Shown piece by piece: positions 49,184 through 58,682 of a stretch of 64,000 bases of DNA. Source of the stretch: JBBRWO01 sp964388455 (GTDB lineage Bacteria; Actinomycetota; Coriobacteriia; Anaerosomatales; JAAXUF01); NCBI GenBank assembly GCA_964388455.1, contig CAYMAN010000001.1, positions 1-64,000 of the forward strand, given 5' to 3'. Under the pieces are notes generated by a model. The model had not been told where the DNA came from and did no database searches. It saw only the letters and a program-made list of their open reading frames with translations. The translations under genes and the position numbers were made by a program. The stretch's first letter is position 1. Each line of letters opens with the position of its first letter.

Positions 49184-52100
49184 GACGGGTCCTTTCTGAC
49201 GTCCGCGCTGGTTGCGGTTGTGGGCGAGGTGGGCGGCGCGGTGCGCCTACCCGAGGGCTTCTTGGCAATGCGGAGGCTGGGTTTGAAGCCTCGCAGGAGG
49301 AGCGAGTTGGTGACGACTGAGACGCTCGAGAACGCCATGGCGGCGCCGGCGACCCACGGGAACGCCGAGAGGAGGCCGACTGCGGCGACCGGGATCAGCA
49401 CCGTGTTGTAGCCGAGCGCCCAGACGAAGTTCTGGCGGATCTTGCGCATCGTGGCTCGGGAGAGCTCGATGGCGGTGACAACGTCGCGCAGGTCGTTCTT
49501 GATCAGCACGATGCCGCCGGTCTCCATGGCCACGTCAGTGCCCGCGCCCATGGCGATTCCCACGTCGGCCTGCGCCAGCGCCGGTGTGTCGTTGATGCCG
49601 TCGCCGACCATCGCGACCGTGAGACCCTCGGCCTGCAGCTTCGCGACCTCGGATGCCTTGTGCTCGGGGAGCACCTCGGCCAGGACCTGCTCGGCGGGGA
49701 TGCCTACCAGGCGAGCGATGGAGTTGGCGGTGCGGCGGTTGTCGCCGGTGATCATGAACACCTTGACGCCCATGTCCTGCAGGCGGCTGACGGCCTCAGC
49801 CGAGTTCGGCTTCAGCGTGTCGGCGACGGCGATCATACCGGCCAGCTTCTGTCCGTTGACGCCCACGAGCATGACGGTCTTGCCTTCGTCCTCAAGTTCC
49901 GCGATGCGGTCCTCGAAGCGCGAGATGTCGATGCCCTCGCGGGCCATGAGCTTGCGGTTGCCGAACACGACGCGCATGCCGTCCACGGTGCCTTCAACGC
50001 CGTGACCCGGAACCGCCGAGAAGCCCTCGACGGCAGGAATCACGATGTTGTCGGCCTTGGCTCGGTTGATGATGGCCTCGGCGAGCGGGTGCTCGGAGTT
50101 CTTCTCAAGCGCGGCGGCGAAGGTGAAGACGCGCGTGGCGTCGTGTCCTTCGGCCAGCTCGATGTTGGTGACTTCCGGCTTGCCGTGCGTGAGCGTGCCC
50201 GTCTTGTCGAAGACGATCGCGGATATCTTGTAGGCGGTCTCGAGTGCTTCGCCGGACTTGATGAGGATGCCGTTCTCGGCGCCTCGGCCGGTGCCGACCA
50301 TAATCGCGGTCGGCGTCGCCAGACCCAGCGCGCAGGGGCACGCGATGACCACGACGGCGATGCCCGCAAGCAGCGCGGCGATCCACCAGCCGTTGGTCGC
50401 GGCGGCCATGAGAATCGGCTCGAAGATGAGGAGCGAGGCGGTCGGATCGGGCATTGCGCCGTAGAGCAGGGGGCCTGCGAACGCCCAGAACAGGAACGTC
50501 AGCAGCGCTGCGGCGATGACGAACGGAACGAACACGGCGCTGATGATATCAGCGAAGCGTTGCACGGGGGCCTTGGAACCCTGAGCGTCTTCCACAAGGC
50601 GCACGATCTGCGCGAGCGCGGTATCGGCTCCGACCCTGGTGGCGCGGAAACGGAAGCTGCCCAGCTTGTTCATGGTCGCGCCGATGACGTTGTCGCCAGC
50701 GTTCTTCTCGACCGGGATCGATTCGCCCGTGAGCATCGACTCATCCACCGCCGAGGAACCTTCGACCACGACGCCATCGACCGGCACCTTCTCGCCGGGA
50801 CGGACCACGATCAGGTCGCCGACCAGCACCTGGTCAACGGGGATGTCGATCTCGACGCCTCCGCGCACGACGCGTGCGGTCTTAGCCGCAAGCCCCATGA
50901 GCTTCTTGATCGCGTCGGAGGTCTTGCCCTTGGCGCGAGCCTCGAGCAGCTTGCCCATGAGCACGAACATGATCAGCAGCGCGGCGGTCTCATAGAACGC
51001 CGGTTCCATCTGTAGCGCCGGAATGAACGTCGCAGCGGCCGAGTAGAAGAACGCAGCCGAGGTGCCGATGGCGATCAGCAGATCCATGTTGCCGCTCATA
51101 CGCTTGATCGCATGCCACGCGCCCTTATAGAAGCGGGCGCCGGCGATGAACTGCACCGGTGCTGCGAGCAGGAACTGAATGTACTTGGAGACGAGCATCG
51201 GATCCCACGCACCGCCGATCGCACCGGCGAGCCACTCGGAGATCTTCAGCGGCACAAGATCCATGAACGGCGGAACCATCGCCAGAATGAGGAGCGGGAG
51301 GGAGAGCGCCAGCGAGAAGATGAACATGCGCACTTCGCGCTTGTACGCAGCGGCCTGAGCGAGCGCCTGTGTGTCCTCGGCATCCGAGCCGAGAGCGACC
51401 TCGACCTTGACGGCCGCGTCGTAGCCAGCCGCCTTGACCGCGTTGATGAGGTCGTCGACACCCACGACCGTGGGATCGAACTCCACGGTGCCGGTGTTAG
51501 CCGCGAGGTTAACGGTGGCCGACGTGACGCCATCCAGCTTCAGCAGCGACTTCTCGATGACCGAAGCGCACGACGCACACGTCATGCCGAGAAGTGCCAG
51601 CGTGACCTTGCCACCGGCGGTCGGCTTGTCGCTCGCCGCAGTGTGCAGCGGAGTCGCCGAGTAACCGAGACCGTCGACGACGGCCTTGATGCCGTCCGGA
51701 TCGATCACGGCGGGGTCGTAGGTCACCGCGAGTCGTTCCGTGGCCAGGTTGACCGTGGAGGTGACGATGCCGGGGGTCTTGGCGGTGGACTTCTCGATGA
51801 TGGAGGAGCAGCTGGCACAGGTCATGCCGGCGACCGCAAAGGTGGCGTCGACTACTCCGGCTGCGGCAGCGCCGACAGCCGAGGCACTTCGCTCAGGGTC
51901 CTTGATGGGGGCCCGGGCGGCTTCGCCGCCTTCCCCATCTGCGGAGTCTTCGCTGCGCACCTCGGCTGTCGGCTCTTCGGCGGTCGGGGTGGGGGTGGAT
52001 GCGGCCAGTTTGGCTTCGGCGGCTTGGGCTGTGGGGCAGGCTGGGGCGGCATCGGGGAACTCCGCCGTGGGGAATGCCTCGGCGGCGGTTACGCCGGCCA

Positions 52101-52944
52101 TTACGGCGGCAACTGCGGCTTTGGTGTCGGGGACGGGTGCGGCAGCGGGCACGGGTGCGGGCGTCGCTTCGGGTGTGGACGCAGGTGCTCCAGCGGGGTT
52201 GATCTCGGGGAGCTCCTTGACGAAGCCTACTCCCAGGATGAAGGGGTCGCCGGGGGTGAACCCTGCGGCTGTAACGGCTTCCTCGAGACGCTCGGTCGCA
52301 ACCTCGCGCTCCAGGTAGACGGTTACCGTCTGCTCTTGGGCATCAGCTTCGACGGCGGCTACGCCGTCAACCTGCTTGGCCTGCATCGAGACGAGCTTCT
52401 CGCAGGCACCACAGTGCATACCGACTGCGCTCAGCTTGAGGCGACGGTAGCGCGTGGACGCGACCGTCGGCTGAGTGACCGGCTCAACAATTGGCTCGTC
52501 GGCGACGGGCTCCACAGCGGTCTCCTCGATCGGCTCGGGAGCGGGCTCCTCCACTGCGTCCTCCACCTCATCATCGAACTCGGGTATCACACCGCTCGCA
52601 GACACTGCGGCTATCGCGTCGCGAAGTGCTTGGGCGACCGACTCGTCCGACCTCTCGGCCTGAATCGGCAGTTCTGCTGCAGCATCAACGGATGGGTCGT
52701 CGATGACCGAAGGTGCGCCCGCCTTGAAACCGGCGCGCATGATCGCCTTGATCATCTCCTCGAACTGGACGTCGCCGTTGGCGTGGATCGTGACGAGGCT
52801 GTTCTCGTAACTTGCATCGACGTCAATCACTCCGTCGATATCGCGCAACCACGCCCCGAGCTTCTGCTCGCAGGAGTGACACCGCATACCCTCCACCCGG
52901 AGGCGGATTGTAAGTGTTGACTCATCGGGAGTTCGTGTTGCCAT
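49180..52944 (-). CDS. copA: Copper-translocating P1B-type ATPase with four heavy-metal domains
   Basis: A 1254-residue ATPase, well above the usual 730-950. Four HMA domains have CxxC at 22-25, 178-181, 376-379 and 456-459; the first two are more divergent and are separated by acidic (76-168) and Ala/Pro/Thr-rich (232-365) linkers. Core motifs: TGES at 739-742, CPC at 869-871 (copper type), DKTGT at 913-917, SEHP, and GDGIND in the hinge. It exports Cu+ across the membrane. Encoded in an operon with cupredoxin proteins and a lipoprotein. Confidence 0.95.
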   Translation of the reverse strand: MATRTPDESTLTIRLRVEGMRCHSCEQKLGAWLRDIDGVIDVDASYENSLVTIHANGDVQFEEMIKAIMRAGFKAGAPSVIDDPSVDAAAELPIQAERSDESVAQALRDAIAAVSASGVIPEFDDEVEDAVEEPAPEPIEETAVEPVADEPIVEPVTQPTVASTRYRRLKLSAVGMHCGACEKLVSMQAKQVDGVAAVEADAQEQTVTVYLEREVATERLEEAVTAAGFTPGDPFILGVGFVKELPEINPAGAPASTPEATPAPVPAAAPVPDTKAAVAAVMAGVTAAEAFPTAEFPDAAPACPTAQAAEAKLAASTPTPTAEEPTAEVRSEDSADGEGGEAARAPIKDPERSASAVGAAAAGVVDATFAVAGMTCASCSSIIEKSTAKTPGIVTSTVNLATERLAVTYDPAVIDPDGIKAVVDGLGYSATPLHTAASDKPTAGGKVTLALLGMTCASCASVIEKSLLKLDGVTSATVNLAANTGTVEFDPTVVGVDDLINAVKAAGYDAAVKVEVALGSDAEDTQALAQAAAYKREVRMFIFSLALSLPLLILAMVPPFMDLVPLKISEWLAGAIGGAWDPMLVSKYIQFLLAAPVQFIAGARFYKGAWHAIKRMSGNMDLLIAIGTSAAFFYSAAATFIPALQMEPAFYETAALLIMFVLMGKLLEARAKGKTSDAIKKLMGLAAKTARVVRGGVEIDIPVDQVLVGDLIVVRPGEKVPVDGVVVEGSSAVDESMLTGESIPVEKNAGDNVIGATMNKLGSFRFRATRVGADTALAQIVRLVEDAQGSKAPVQRFADIISAVFVPFVIAAALLTFLFWAFAGPLLYGAMPDPTASLLIFEPILMAAATNGWWIAALLAGIAVVVIACPCALGLATPTAIMVGTGRGAENGILIKSGEALETAYKISAIVFDKTGTLTHGKPEVTNIELAEGHDATRVFTFAAALEKNSEHPLAEAIINRAKADNIVIPAVEGFSAVPGHGVEGTVDGMRVVFGNRKLMAREGIDISRFEDRIAELEDEGKTVMLVGVNGQKLAGMIAVADTLKPNSAEAVSRLQDMGVKVFMITGDNRRTANSIARLVGIPAEQVLAEVLPEHKASEVAKLQAEGLTVAMVGDGINDTPALAQADVGIAMGAGTDVAMETGGIVLIKNDLRDVVTAIELSRATMRKIRQNFVWALGYNTVLIPVAAVGLLSAFPWVAGAAMAFSSVSVVTNSLLLRGFKPSLRIAKKPSGRRTAPPTSPTTATSADVRKDPS

Positions 52945-52953
52945 GTTGGGCTC

Positions 52954-53499
52954 CTACTCCACAACGATCTTGCCAAAGACCATTTCCATGCCGCACGAGA
53001 AGGCGTAGGTACCCGGCTCCAGAGCGCCGAGCTTCACGGTCTTGGGTCCGGCACTCAGGTCCTCCTGGAATCCGAGGTCCTTTGACTGCACGATCGCAGT
53101 GCAGCCGCTGCTCTGCCCGAAGGTAATCTCGGCGGGGACGCCGGCCTTGAGGCTGATGACGTTGGGGGCATAGGTGCCGGCCGAGAGGTCGACCGATATC
53201 TTCTGCACATCGCCGGAGACGGTCGCTGTACCCGCAACCTCATCGCCGCTTACACCGTTGGCGGTCGGCTGGCCGGAGCCGCAGCACGCGCACGCCGGTG
53301 CATCGCTGCCAGAAGCGCCGCCGGTGGCCGAGCCGCTCTGCGAGCCTGCGGCAACTCCGGTGGCTCCGGCTGTCCCGGCCGAGCGGCCGCTACCTGCCGA
53401 TGCGATGCGGTACGCGCCGAAGAAGGCACCCACCACCAGCACACCGACCACAACGAGTCGCATCGTGTTGCCGCTTGTCTTTGCTTCAGTGGTAGTCAT
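52954..53499 (-). CDS. Membrane-anchored cupredoxin-like protein
   Basis: A 181-residue protein with one N-terminal transmembrane segment (residues 13-32), a Gly/Ser/Ala-rich spacer containing the cysteine cluster CACCGSG, and a C-terminal cupredoxin fold (YAPNVISLKAGVPAEITFG, GCTAIVQSKDLGF, GTYAFSCGMEMVFGKIVVE). The CGMEM motif offers Cys/Met copper ligands. GAGGAGTACGAACA precedes the ATG. Located between copA and the SafE-cupredoxin gene; likely an extracytoplasmic copper carrier. Confidence 0.87.
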   Translation of the reverse strand: MTTTEAKTSGNTMRLVVVGVLVVGAFFGAYRIASAGSGRSAGTAGATGVAAGSQSGSATGGASGSDAPACACCGSGQPTANGVSGDEVAGTATVSGDVQKISVDLSAGTYAPNVISLKAGVPAEITFGQSSGCTAIVQSKDLGFQEDLSAGPKTVKLGALEPGTYAFSCGMEMVFGKIVVE

Positions 53500-53526
53500 T
53501 GTTCGTACTCCTCATGTGTCAGACGA

Positions 53527-54783
53527 TCAGGAGAAGAATCCGCCGAATGCGAGTCCTCCGAGAATTGCGACGATCACGCCGATCACTATCATCGCGAATT
53601 GGTTGGGTTCGAAACCCAGAATCGTGACAGCCTTGCGGCTCGAAGCCGCTTCGGCCTTCTTGCGACGAACGAACCAGAGCGTACCAGCGATGCCCGCGGC
53701 CCCGAGAAGGAGCCATGCTGCCGGCGACCCGCCGGTCCCACCTGCCGAGTCACCCACGATCAGCTGCCCGGCCATCATGCTCATTCCACACGTCAGCGTG
53801 TACGTGCCGGCCTTGGTTGCCGGGATATCGACGTTGGTCACGCCGTTGGGCGCGAGATCCACGAGAATGTTGAGCTGCGGCATGAATATCTGTGCCGAGC
53901 ACGCAACGTCCTCTCGGCGATCCACTACGAGTCGCACGGGGGTATCGGCGGGAATCTGTACGACATCCGGGACGAACCTGGTGTTCTCGATGACGAGCGG
54001 CACTTCCACCACGCCATCTGCACCTGTGGTGTAGCCAGCGGTGGAAGGAGCGGCGCCTGTGCCGACGATTGCCGTCTTCAGCGTGTTGAATGTGACCGGG
54101 GCGCCGGTTGCGACGAGACCCCGGTTGATGAACACGAGACCGAAGATGATGACGCCCACGGACAGCACCGTCATCATGCGGTTCTTCCACTCGCGAGGGA
54201 TAAGCGAGCCGGCGGTACCGAACGCGACCATCAGCGGGGCGGTGCCGAGTCCGAAGGCGGCCATACCCAAACCGCCCAGAGCGGCGCTGCCGCTGGCGGC
54301 GGCCGCCACTTGCGCGGCCATGAGCGGGCCGCACGGAAGCACGCCTGTCATGAGCCCGAATGTGATCGGTGTCGCCAGCGAGCTGTGACCTTCTTTGGCG
54401 TCGGAGACGGACTTGCGACGCATCTTGGAGAGTTGGTTGATCAGCCAACGGGGCGGCGCCGGAGTGAGCCGAGCTGCCCACTTCACCTTGCCGGTCATCC
54501 CCAGGCCGAGCACGATCATGAACACACCGGCCACGTAGTACACATACGGCCGAATCGCATCGAGGTTGACGAACCCACCGATCGCGCCAAGCAAGAGACC
54601 CACGAGCATGTAGCTCACGATCTTGGCCGCCTGGTAGGCAACGTTCGGGGTCAGCTTCTTATACCAAGGCCCGTCCTCTTCGCCCTTGACCGCATAGGTC
54701 AGAACGAGCGGGCCACACATGGACACGCAGTGCAGGCTGGTACCCAGCCCGAGCATGAACATGGAAACGATGAATACTTGCAC
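53527..54783 (-). CDS. SafE/TauE-like membrane protein fused to a cupredoxin domain
   Basis: A 418-residue fusion. Residues 1-235 are a six-helix SafE/CcdA-like domain with GTSLHCVSMCGPLVLTYA and GVLPCGPLMAAQVAAAA (cysteine motifs in two facing helices). Residues 270-375 are a cupredoxin domain (IENTRFVPDVVQIPADTPVR, TYTLTCGMSMMAGQLIVG) followed by a C-terminal helix pair. Start is GTG at 54783 with GAGGAGTCAATTCC. Related proteins handle copper for cytochrome oxidase or export. In operon with copA. Confidence 0.85.
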   Translation of the reverse strand: MQVFIVSMFMLGLGTSLHCVSMCGPLVLTYAVKGEEDGPWYKKLTPNVAYQAAKIVSYMLVGLLLGAIGGFVNLDAIRPYVYYVAGVFMIVLGLGMTGKVKWAARLTPAPPRWLINQLSKMRRKSVSDAKEGHSSLATPITFGLMTGVLPCGPLMAAQVAAAASGSAALGGLGMAAFGLGTAPLMVAFGTAGSLIPREWKNRMMTVLSVGVIIFGLVFINRGLVATGAPVTFNTLKTAIVGTGAAPSTAGYTTGADGVVEVPLVIENTRFVPDVVQIPADTPVRLVVDRREDVACSAQIFMPQLNILVDLAPNGVTNVDIPATKAGTYTLTCGMSMMAGQLIVGDSAGGTGGSPAAWLLLGAAGIAGTLWFVRRKKAEAASSRKAVTILGFEPNQFAMIVIGVIVAILGGLAFGGFFS

Positions 54784-54895
54784 GGAATTGACTCCTCGCT
54801 GGTGCATCGGGGCGCTACAGAAAACGCAGCGTACGACATACGATTCCCGCTCCAGGCGCGCGCGAAGCGGCCGCGTGAGCGGAAGCGAGGAGATC

Positions 54896-55324
54896 CTAGA
54901 CCCTGAAGCGCGCTCCGAAGGAGTCTTCGAGCGGCGGCGGCGGGTCACCAGTGTATGCGGCGACCGGTTTGAGTGAGACCCGCGGCGCGAACAGGATCGC
55001 TCCGACCACGGCGAGTATCGCGATCAACCACGTGAACGTGAGGGAATCGGCCCCACTAGGCACGATGCCGTTGGAACTGCTGGTGTTCACAACCCACTCG
55101 CCGGGGCAATCCGAGTACGCGCCACCCTGAGGCATGAACGGCATAGCACCCATGCCGACGCCATTCATCTCGCAGCCGATCATCTGACACGTCGGCAGTA
55201 CAACAGCAACCAAGGCCACGATGATGGCCAATGGCAACATAAAGCGCTGCATGTTGACGTATCGGAACAATGATCCCCTATCGAGTTCCCGGCCCATTCT
55301 CAGCACCTTGAAGGCAAATTCCAT
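54896..55324 (-). CDS. Small Met/Cys-rich membrane protein of the copper operon
   Basis: A 142-residue protein with two hydrophobic helices (FMLPLAIIVALVAVVLP; FTWLIAILAVVGAILFA) flanking a loop with CQMIGCEMNGVGMGAMPFM, rich in Met/Cys that could bind copper, and another cysteine in DCPGEW. The start is uncertain: ATG 55324, or ATG 55297 which has AAGGTG before it. Lies 112 bases upstream of the SafE-cupredoxin gene and 15 downstream of msrB. Confidence 0.6.
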   Translation of the reverse strand: MEFAFKVLRMGRELDRGSLFRYVNMQRFMLPLAIIVALVAVVLPTCQMIGCEMNGVGMGAMPFMPQGGAYSDCPGEWVVNTSSSNGIVPSGADSLTFTWLIAILAVVGAILFAPRVSLKPVAAYTGDPPPPLEDSFGARFRV

Positions 55325-55339
55325 GCCGAGAGGTGCGCT

Positions 55340-55738
55340 TTACTCGGCCGCAGTGAATTCGAGTGCCACTGAGTTGATACAGTACCGCAAACCCGTCGGC
55401 TCAGGTCCGTCTGGGAAGACGTGCCCCAGATGTCCGTCGCACACGGCACACGTGACCTCGGTGCGGCTCATTCCAAAACTGAAGTCCTCGTGTTCGACAA
55501 CCGCGCCCTCGCTTATCGGCGCCGAAAAGCTCGGCCACCCGCAGCCCGAGTGGAATTTGGTGTCTGACGAGAACAGCTCGGATCCGCATCCCGCACACGT
55601 GTAACGGCCGTCCTCGAAGTGGTCGGTGAACACACCAGAGAATGCGGGCTCGGTCCCGGCGCGACGCAGCACGCGGAACTGCTCGGAGGACAGGATCTCG
55701 CGCCATTCGTCATCTGTTCGCAGGAGTTTGTCTCGCAT
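55340..55738 (-). CDS. msrB: Peptide-methionine (R)-S-oxide reductase
   Basis: A 132-residue repair enzyme. Zinc ligands lie in CAGCG and CAVCD; the fold signature FHSGCGWPSF and catalytic cysteine RYCINSVAL are intact. Reduces methionine-R-sulfoxide using thioredoxin. The ATG at 55738 has AAAGG before it; the earlier ATG is rejected. Upstream of the copper operon on the same strand, consistent with oxidative damage caused by copper. Confidence 0.95.
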   Translation of the reverse strand: MRDKLLRTDDEWREILSSEQFRVLRRAGTEPAFSGVFTDHFEDGRYTCAGCGSELFSSDTKFHSGCGWPSFSAPISEGAVVEHEDFSFGMSRTEVTCAVCDGHLGHVFPDGPEPTGLRYCINSVALEFTAAE

Positions 55739-55770
55739 CGCGGTGCCTTTCGAGTGTGCGGCCGTCACTC

Positions 55771-55776
55771 ATTCTA
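55771..55776 (-). promoter_or_regulatory. -10 element of the msrB/copper operon
   Basis: TAGAAT on the minus strand (55776-55771) lies about 33 bases before the msrB start. The -35 is weak. It is downstream of the crcB hairpin, so transcription of msrB and perhaps the copper genes begins here. Confidence 0.45.
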
Positions 55777-55815
55777 TTCCCGTTGCGGGCGGCGTCATCC
55801 TCGGCACCCGAGTCG

Positions 55816-55841
55816 CCGCAGCCGTATGGTGGCGGCTGCGG
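55816..55841 (-). terminator. Terminator after crcB
   Basis: CCGCAGCCG and CGGCTGCGG form a 9-base stem with an 8-base loop 60 bases after the crcB stop. Confidence 0.6.
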
Positions 55842-55901
55842 TCTGCGGGTCAGGCCCGGTCGACGCCGGGGCAGGAGCTGATACTGAGCAGGACCCGGCG
55901 A

Positions 55902-56282
55902 CTAGATCGTCCGCCCGACGAGCATCCCCATCAGTACCGCAGCGATGCCCAGCACCATGCTGCCGACCATGTTCGCGACTCCTTGAGCCACCATGCCGCG
56001 CTCAAGCAGTACCACCGTCTCATACGACAGCGCCGAGAACGTGGTGAACCCACCGAGCACGCCCACTCCCAGGAACAAGCGCATCTCCAGCGTCACCACG
56101 CCTCGATGTGCGGCAAGCGCCATGAGCAGCCCGAGAAGGAACGCGCCGGCGACATTGATGACGAGAGTGTGCCACGGGAAGAACGAATTCCACCGCTGAG
56201 CGATCCACGTGCCGAGGACATAGCGCATCCCACCACCGATCGCGGCGCCAAGCATGACCCCCAGAACGTTCGCGATTCTCAA
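55902..56282 (-). CDS. crcB: Fluoride-specific channel CrcB/Fluc
   Basis: A 126-residue four-helix protein forming dual-topology dimeric fluoride channels. Family motifs GGGMRYVLG, WHTLVINVAGAFLLG and GVLGGFTTFSALSYE (with the TTFS polar track) are intact. Start is TTG at 56282 with GGAGG 6 bases before; the ATG at 56318 leaves no site and an internal ATG is too late. No fluoride riboswitch was found upstream. Confidence 0.93.
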   Translation of the reverse strand: MRIANVLGVMLGAAIGGGMRYVLGTWIAQRWNSFFPWHTLVINVAGAFLLGLLMALAAHRGVVTLEMRLFLGVGVLGGFTTFSALSYETVVLLERGMVAQGVANMVGSMVLGIAAVLMGMLVGRTI

Positions 56283-56324
56283 ACCCGGCCTCCGATAAGC
56301 GACAACCCTGCGGAGCATTCTAGG

Positions 56325-57008
56325 CTATGCGCCCTGTCCGCCAACCGGAGCGGCGGAGCTCTCCTCACTGTTCGCGCTCGCAGCGCTCGTCGCGAGCCGT
56401 TTGCAACGCTCGAGCTCGTCGCGAAGGATGGGCGACGCGGGAACGGAGGTCTCCTCGTAGGCGAGGCTGAAGTCCGCGCAGAACTTCTGGGCCTTCTCGC
56501 GATACTGCGCGAGATCCTCCTCGGCCAGGCCGGTGTTGAAGAAGAGGCCTCGCTTGTAGTGGGTGAAGAGGCGCTTGGCCATCTCCATGGGGTCGCGGCC
56601 GTACTTGGCTGCGCGGTCAAGCTTGAGCTCCTTGATTACCATGTGCGCGCTGACCTCGGCCCAGCCGGGACTCATGAACCAGGTGCCGACCTCGTGCTCG
56701 ATCTCTGCCGCGTAGCGCTCCGGGGTGAGCATGAACATGATGCAGTCGTCGTACGGCGGCAGCACGGTGGGCACGTTGACCAGCAGTTCGATGTCCTTGA
56801 GCGACTGGCAGTAGCCATAGCCGAGGAAGACCGCGTCGACCTTGCCCTCAAGCTCGTTGATCTGCTCGACGATGGCGTCGCGCATGCGCTCCGGGTAGAT
56901 GTGCAGCGCCGCCTCGAGCCAGACGACCTCCGTGATGTCGGGGTCGTTCTCGATGAGCGCAGCAATCTCGTTCTTGATCATGTCGCAGGCGATGACGGCG
57001 ATTCGCAT
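56325..57008 (-). CDS. DUF1638 family protein
   Basis: A 227-residue protein of DUF1638, a family repeatedly found beside corrinoid methyltransferases in anaerobes. Features include MRIAVIACDMIKNEI, the DAVFLGYGYCQSL segment and PYDDCIMFMLTPERY. Catalytic role unknown. Last gene of the corrinoid cluster, 24 bases downstream of the activator gene. C-terminus is a low-complexity Ser/Glu tail. Confidence 0.88.
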   Translation of the reverse strand: MRIAVIACDMIKNEIAALIENDPDITEVVWLEAALHIYPERMRDAIVEQINELEGKVDAVFLGYGYCQSLKDIELLVNVPTVLPPYDDCIMFMLTPERYAAEIEHEVGTWFMSPGWAEVSAHMVIKELKLDRAAKYGRDPMEMAKRLFTHYKRGLFFNTGLAEEDLAQYREKAQKFCADFSLAYEETSVPASPILRDELERCKRLATSAASANSEESSAAPVGGQGA

Positions 57009-57032
57009 GTGTGGGGCCGCTTTCTGCGAGTG

Positions 57033-58658
57033 TCAGCCGGCCGAGCGCGGAAAGCGCATGGCCGAGACGAATCGGGTCTGGAACTCCGGGTGCCCGGCGA
57101 GGTCGACGGCGGTCACGTGACGCGCGATCGACTCGGCGCGGCGACGGGTGGCAGTGTCGAGCAGCGCCATGAGCGTGCCGGTCATGGCGGTGTTTCCCGC
57201 GAAGGTCACGCGATCGTGCCATGCCGAGGGAATCATGCCCATGCGCACGATCGCAGAGGCCTTCACGTGGAAACCGAAGCCGCCTGCGATGATGAGCTCG
57301 TCGACGTCTGCCGCGTCCACCTCGGCGGCGTCGAGAAGCATGTCGATGCCTGAGGCGATGGCCGCGTTGGCGAGCTGCACCTGGCGCACGTCACGTTGCG
57401 TGAGGAATACGCTGGGCGTGATCTCGAAGGCGCGGGTGCCCTCGCGCTCCGAGACGCGGGTGGCAAGGGGATGTGCGACGTCGCCGCGCAGTCGGCCGGA
57501 GTGGTCGAGGACGCCGGCGTCGAGGAGCACCGCGATGAGGTCGAGCAGGCCGCTGCCGCACAACCCGCGGGGGGTGGTGCCGCCGATGGTCTCGATCGCG
57601 AGGCAGCCGGAGTCGTCCAGCGACACGCGCTCGACGGCGCCCTCCTCGGCGCGCATGCCGTAGGCGATGCTGGCGCCCTCGAGCGCGGGGCCGGCGGCGG
57701 TCGACGCGGCGACGAGGCCGCTCGGGGTGCGCAGCACCATCTCGCCGTTGGTGCCCAGGTCGACCAGCAGGACCATGCGCTCGTGCTCGGCGATGTGGGT
57801 GGCGACGAGCCCGGCCGTGATGTCCGCTCCCACGAACGCGGAGATTCCCGGCAGCACATACACGCCAGCCGCCGAGAGACCCGCGAGACCGACCTCAGCG
57901 GCGGGGCGCTCCAGTGGATCGAGGAACGCAGGCTCGTAGGGCGCGATGCCGAGCGGCGCCGGATCGAACCCGAGCAGCAGGTGGACCATAGTGGTGTTGC
58001 CCGCGATGGAGACCTCTCGGACACGCTCTACGGGCTGGCCGATGGCGGCAAGCACTTCGCCCACCAGCGTCTCGATGGCAGCGGCGATCGGTGCGCGCAG
58101 CGACTCAGTGCCGTGCGCAGCCACGTGTGTGATGCGCGACATGACATCGTGCCCGAAGGGATGCTGCGGGTTGAGCGCCGACGCCGAGCCCAGCCGCTCG
58201 CCGGACTCGAGGTCGTGAAGCGCGACCACCACCGTGGTGGTGCCGATGTCGACCACCGCGCCCAGCAGCGGCCCATCGCCGACGATGCCGCGGGCGGACG
58301 GCGGCTCGATCGCGAGCTCGCCTTGCTCGCCGGCCTCCACGATGCGCAGTCCGGCCGCGCCGACAGGCGATCCGTCGAGGGCTCGCACGATCACGTCGCC
58401 CGCCACGCGCGCGCGACACGCCAGCCTGATCCCCGCCGAGAGGCTGTCCGCGCCCAAGAGCACGCGCTCGTCCGCTGACGCGCTGGCGAGCTCGCCCTGC
58501 GCCCTGACTGCGCAGCGGCCGCACGTCCCGAGGCCACCGCAAGGCGCGTCGAGCGCGACCCCGCCAGCAGCTGCAGCGTCTTTGATTGTGGTGCCGAGCT
58601 CGACGAGGACACGAATCCCCGACGGCTCGAATGTGATTGTGGCAAATGGCTCTGACAT
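57033..58658 (-). CDS. Corrinoid activator with 2Fe-2S and ASKHA domains (RamA/DUF4445 type)
   Basis: A 541-residue protein. The N-terminal plant-type ferredoxin domain has cysteines at 40, 46, 49 and 81 (APCGGLGTCGRC..LACRAR). Residues about 130-540 are an ASKHA ATPase with VVDIGTTTVVVAL, SIAGNTTMVHLLLG and LIIAGGFGFHVKAS. Such proteins use ATP to reduce inactive Co(II) corrinoid to Co(I). Within the cluster it would serve the corrinoid protein at 61919. GAGGTTCC-type site is weak. Confidence 0.9.
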   Translation of the reverse strand: MSEPFATITFEPSGIRVLVELGTTIKDAAAAGGVALDAPCGGLGTCGRCAVRAQGELASASADERVLLGADSLSAGIRLACRARVAGDVIVRALDGSPVGAAGLRIVEAGEQGELAIEPPSARGIVGDGPLLGAVVDIGTTTVVVALHDLESGERLGSASALNPQHPFGHDVMSRITHVAAHGTESLRAPIAAAIETLVGEVLAAIGQPVERVREVSIAGNTTMVHLLLGFDPAPLGIAPYEPAFLDPLERPAAEVGLAGLSAAGVYVLPGISAFVGADITAGLVATHIAEHERMVLLVDLGTNGEMVLRTPSGLVAASTAAGPALEGASIAYGMRAEEGAVERVSLDDSGCLAIETIGGTTPRGLCGSGLLDLIAVLLDAGVLDHSGRLRGDVAHPLATRVSEREGTRAFEITPSVFLTQRDVRQVQLANAAIASGIDMLLDAAEVDAADVDELIIAGGFGFHVKASAIVRMGMIPSAWHDRVTFAGNTAMTGTLMALLDTATRRRAESIARHVTAVDLAGHPEFQTRFVSAMRFPRSAG

Positions 58659-58682
58659 TGAGGTTCCTCGGTGAGCGGACGG

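Noticed and set aside
51112..52920. 602-codon plus-strand frame with Gly/Cys-rich repeats
   Set aside because: Antisense to the linker-rich N-terminal half of copA; the repeat look comes from Ala/Pro codons on the other strand.
56283..56324. Fluoride riboswitch upstream of crcB
   Set aside because: The intergenic stretch is too short and lacks the conserved riboswitch core.
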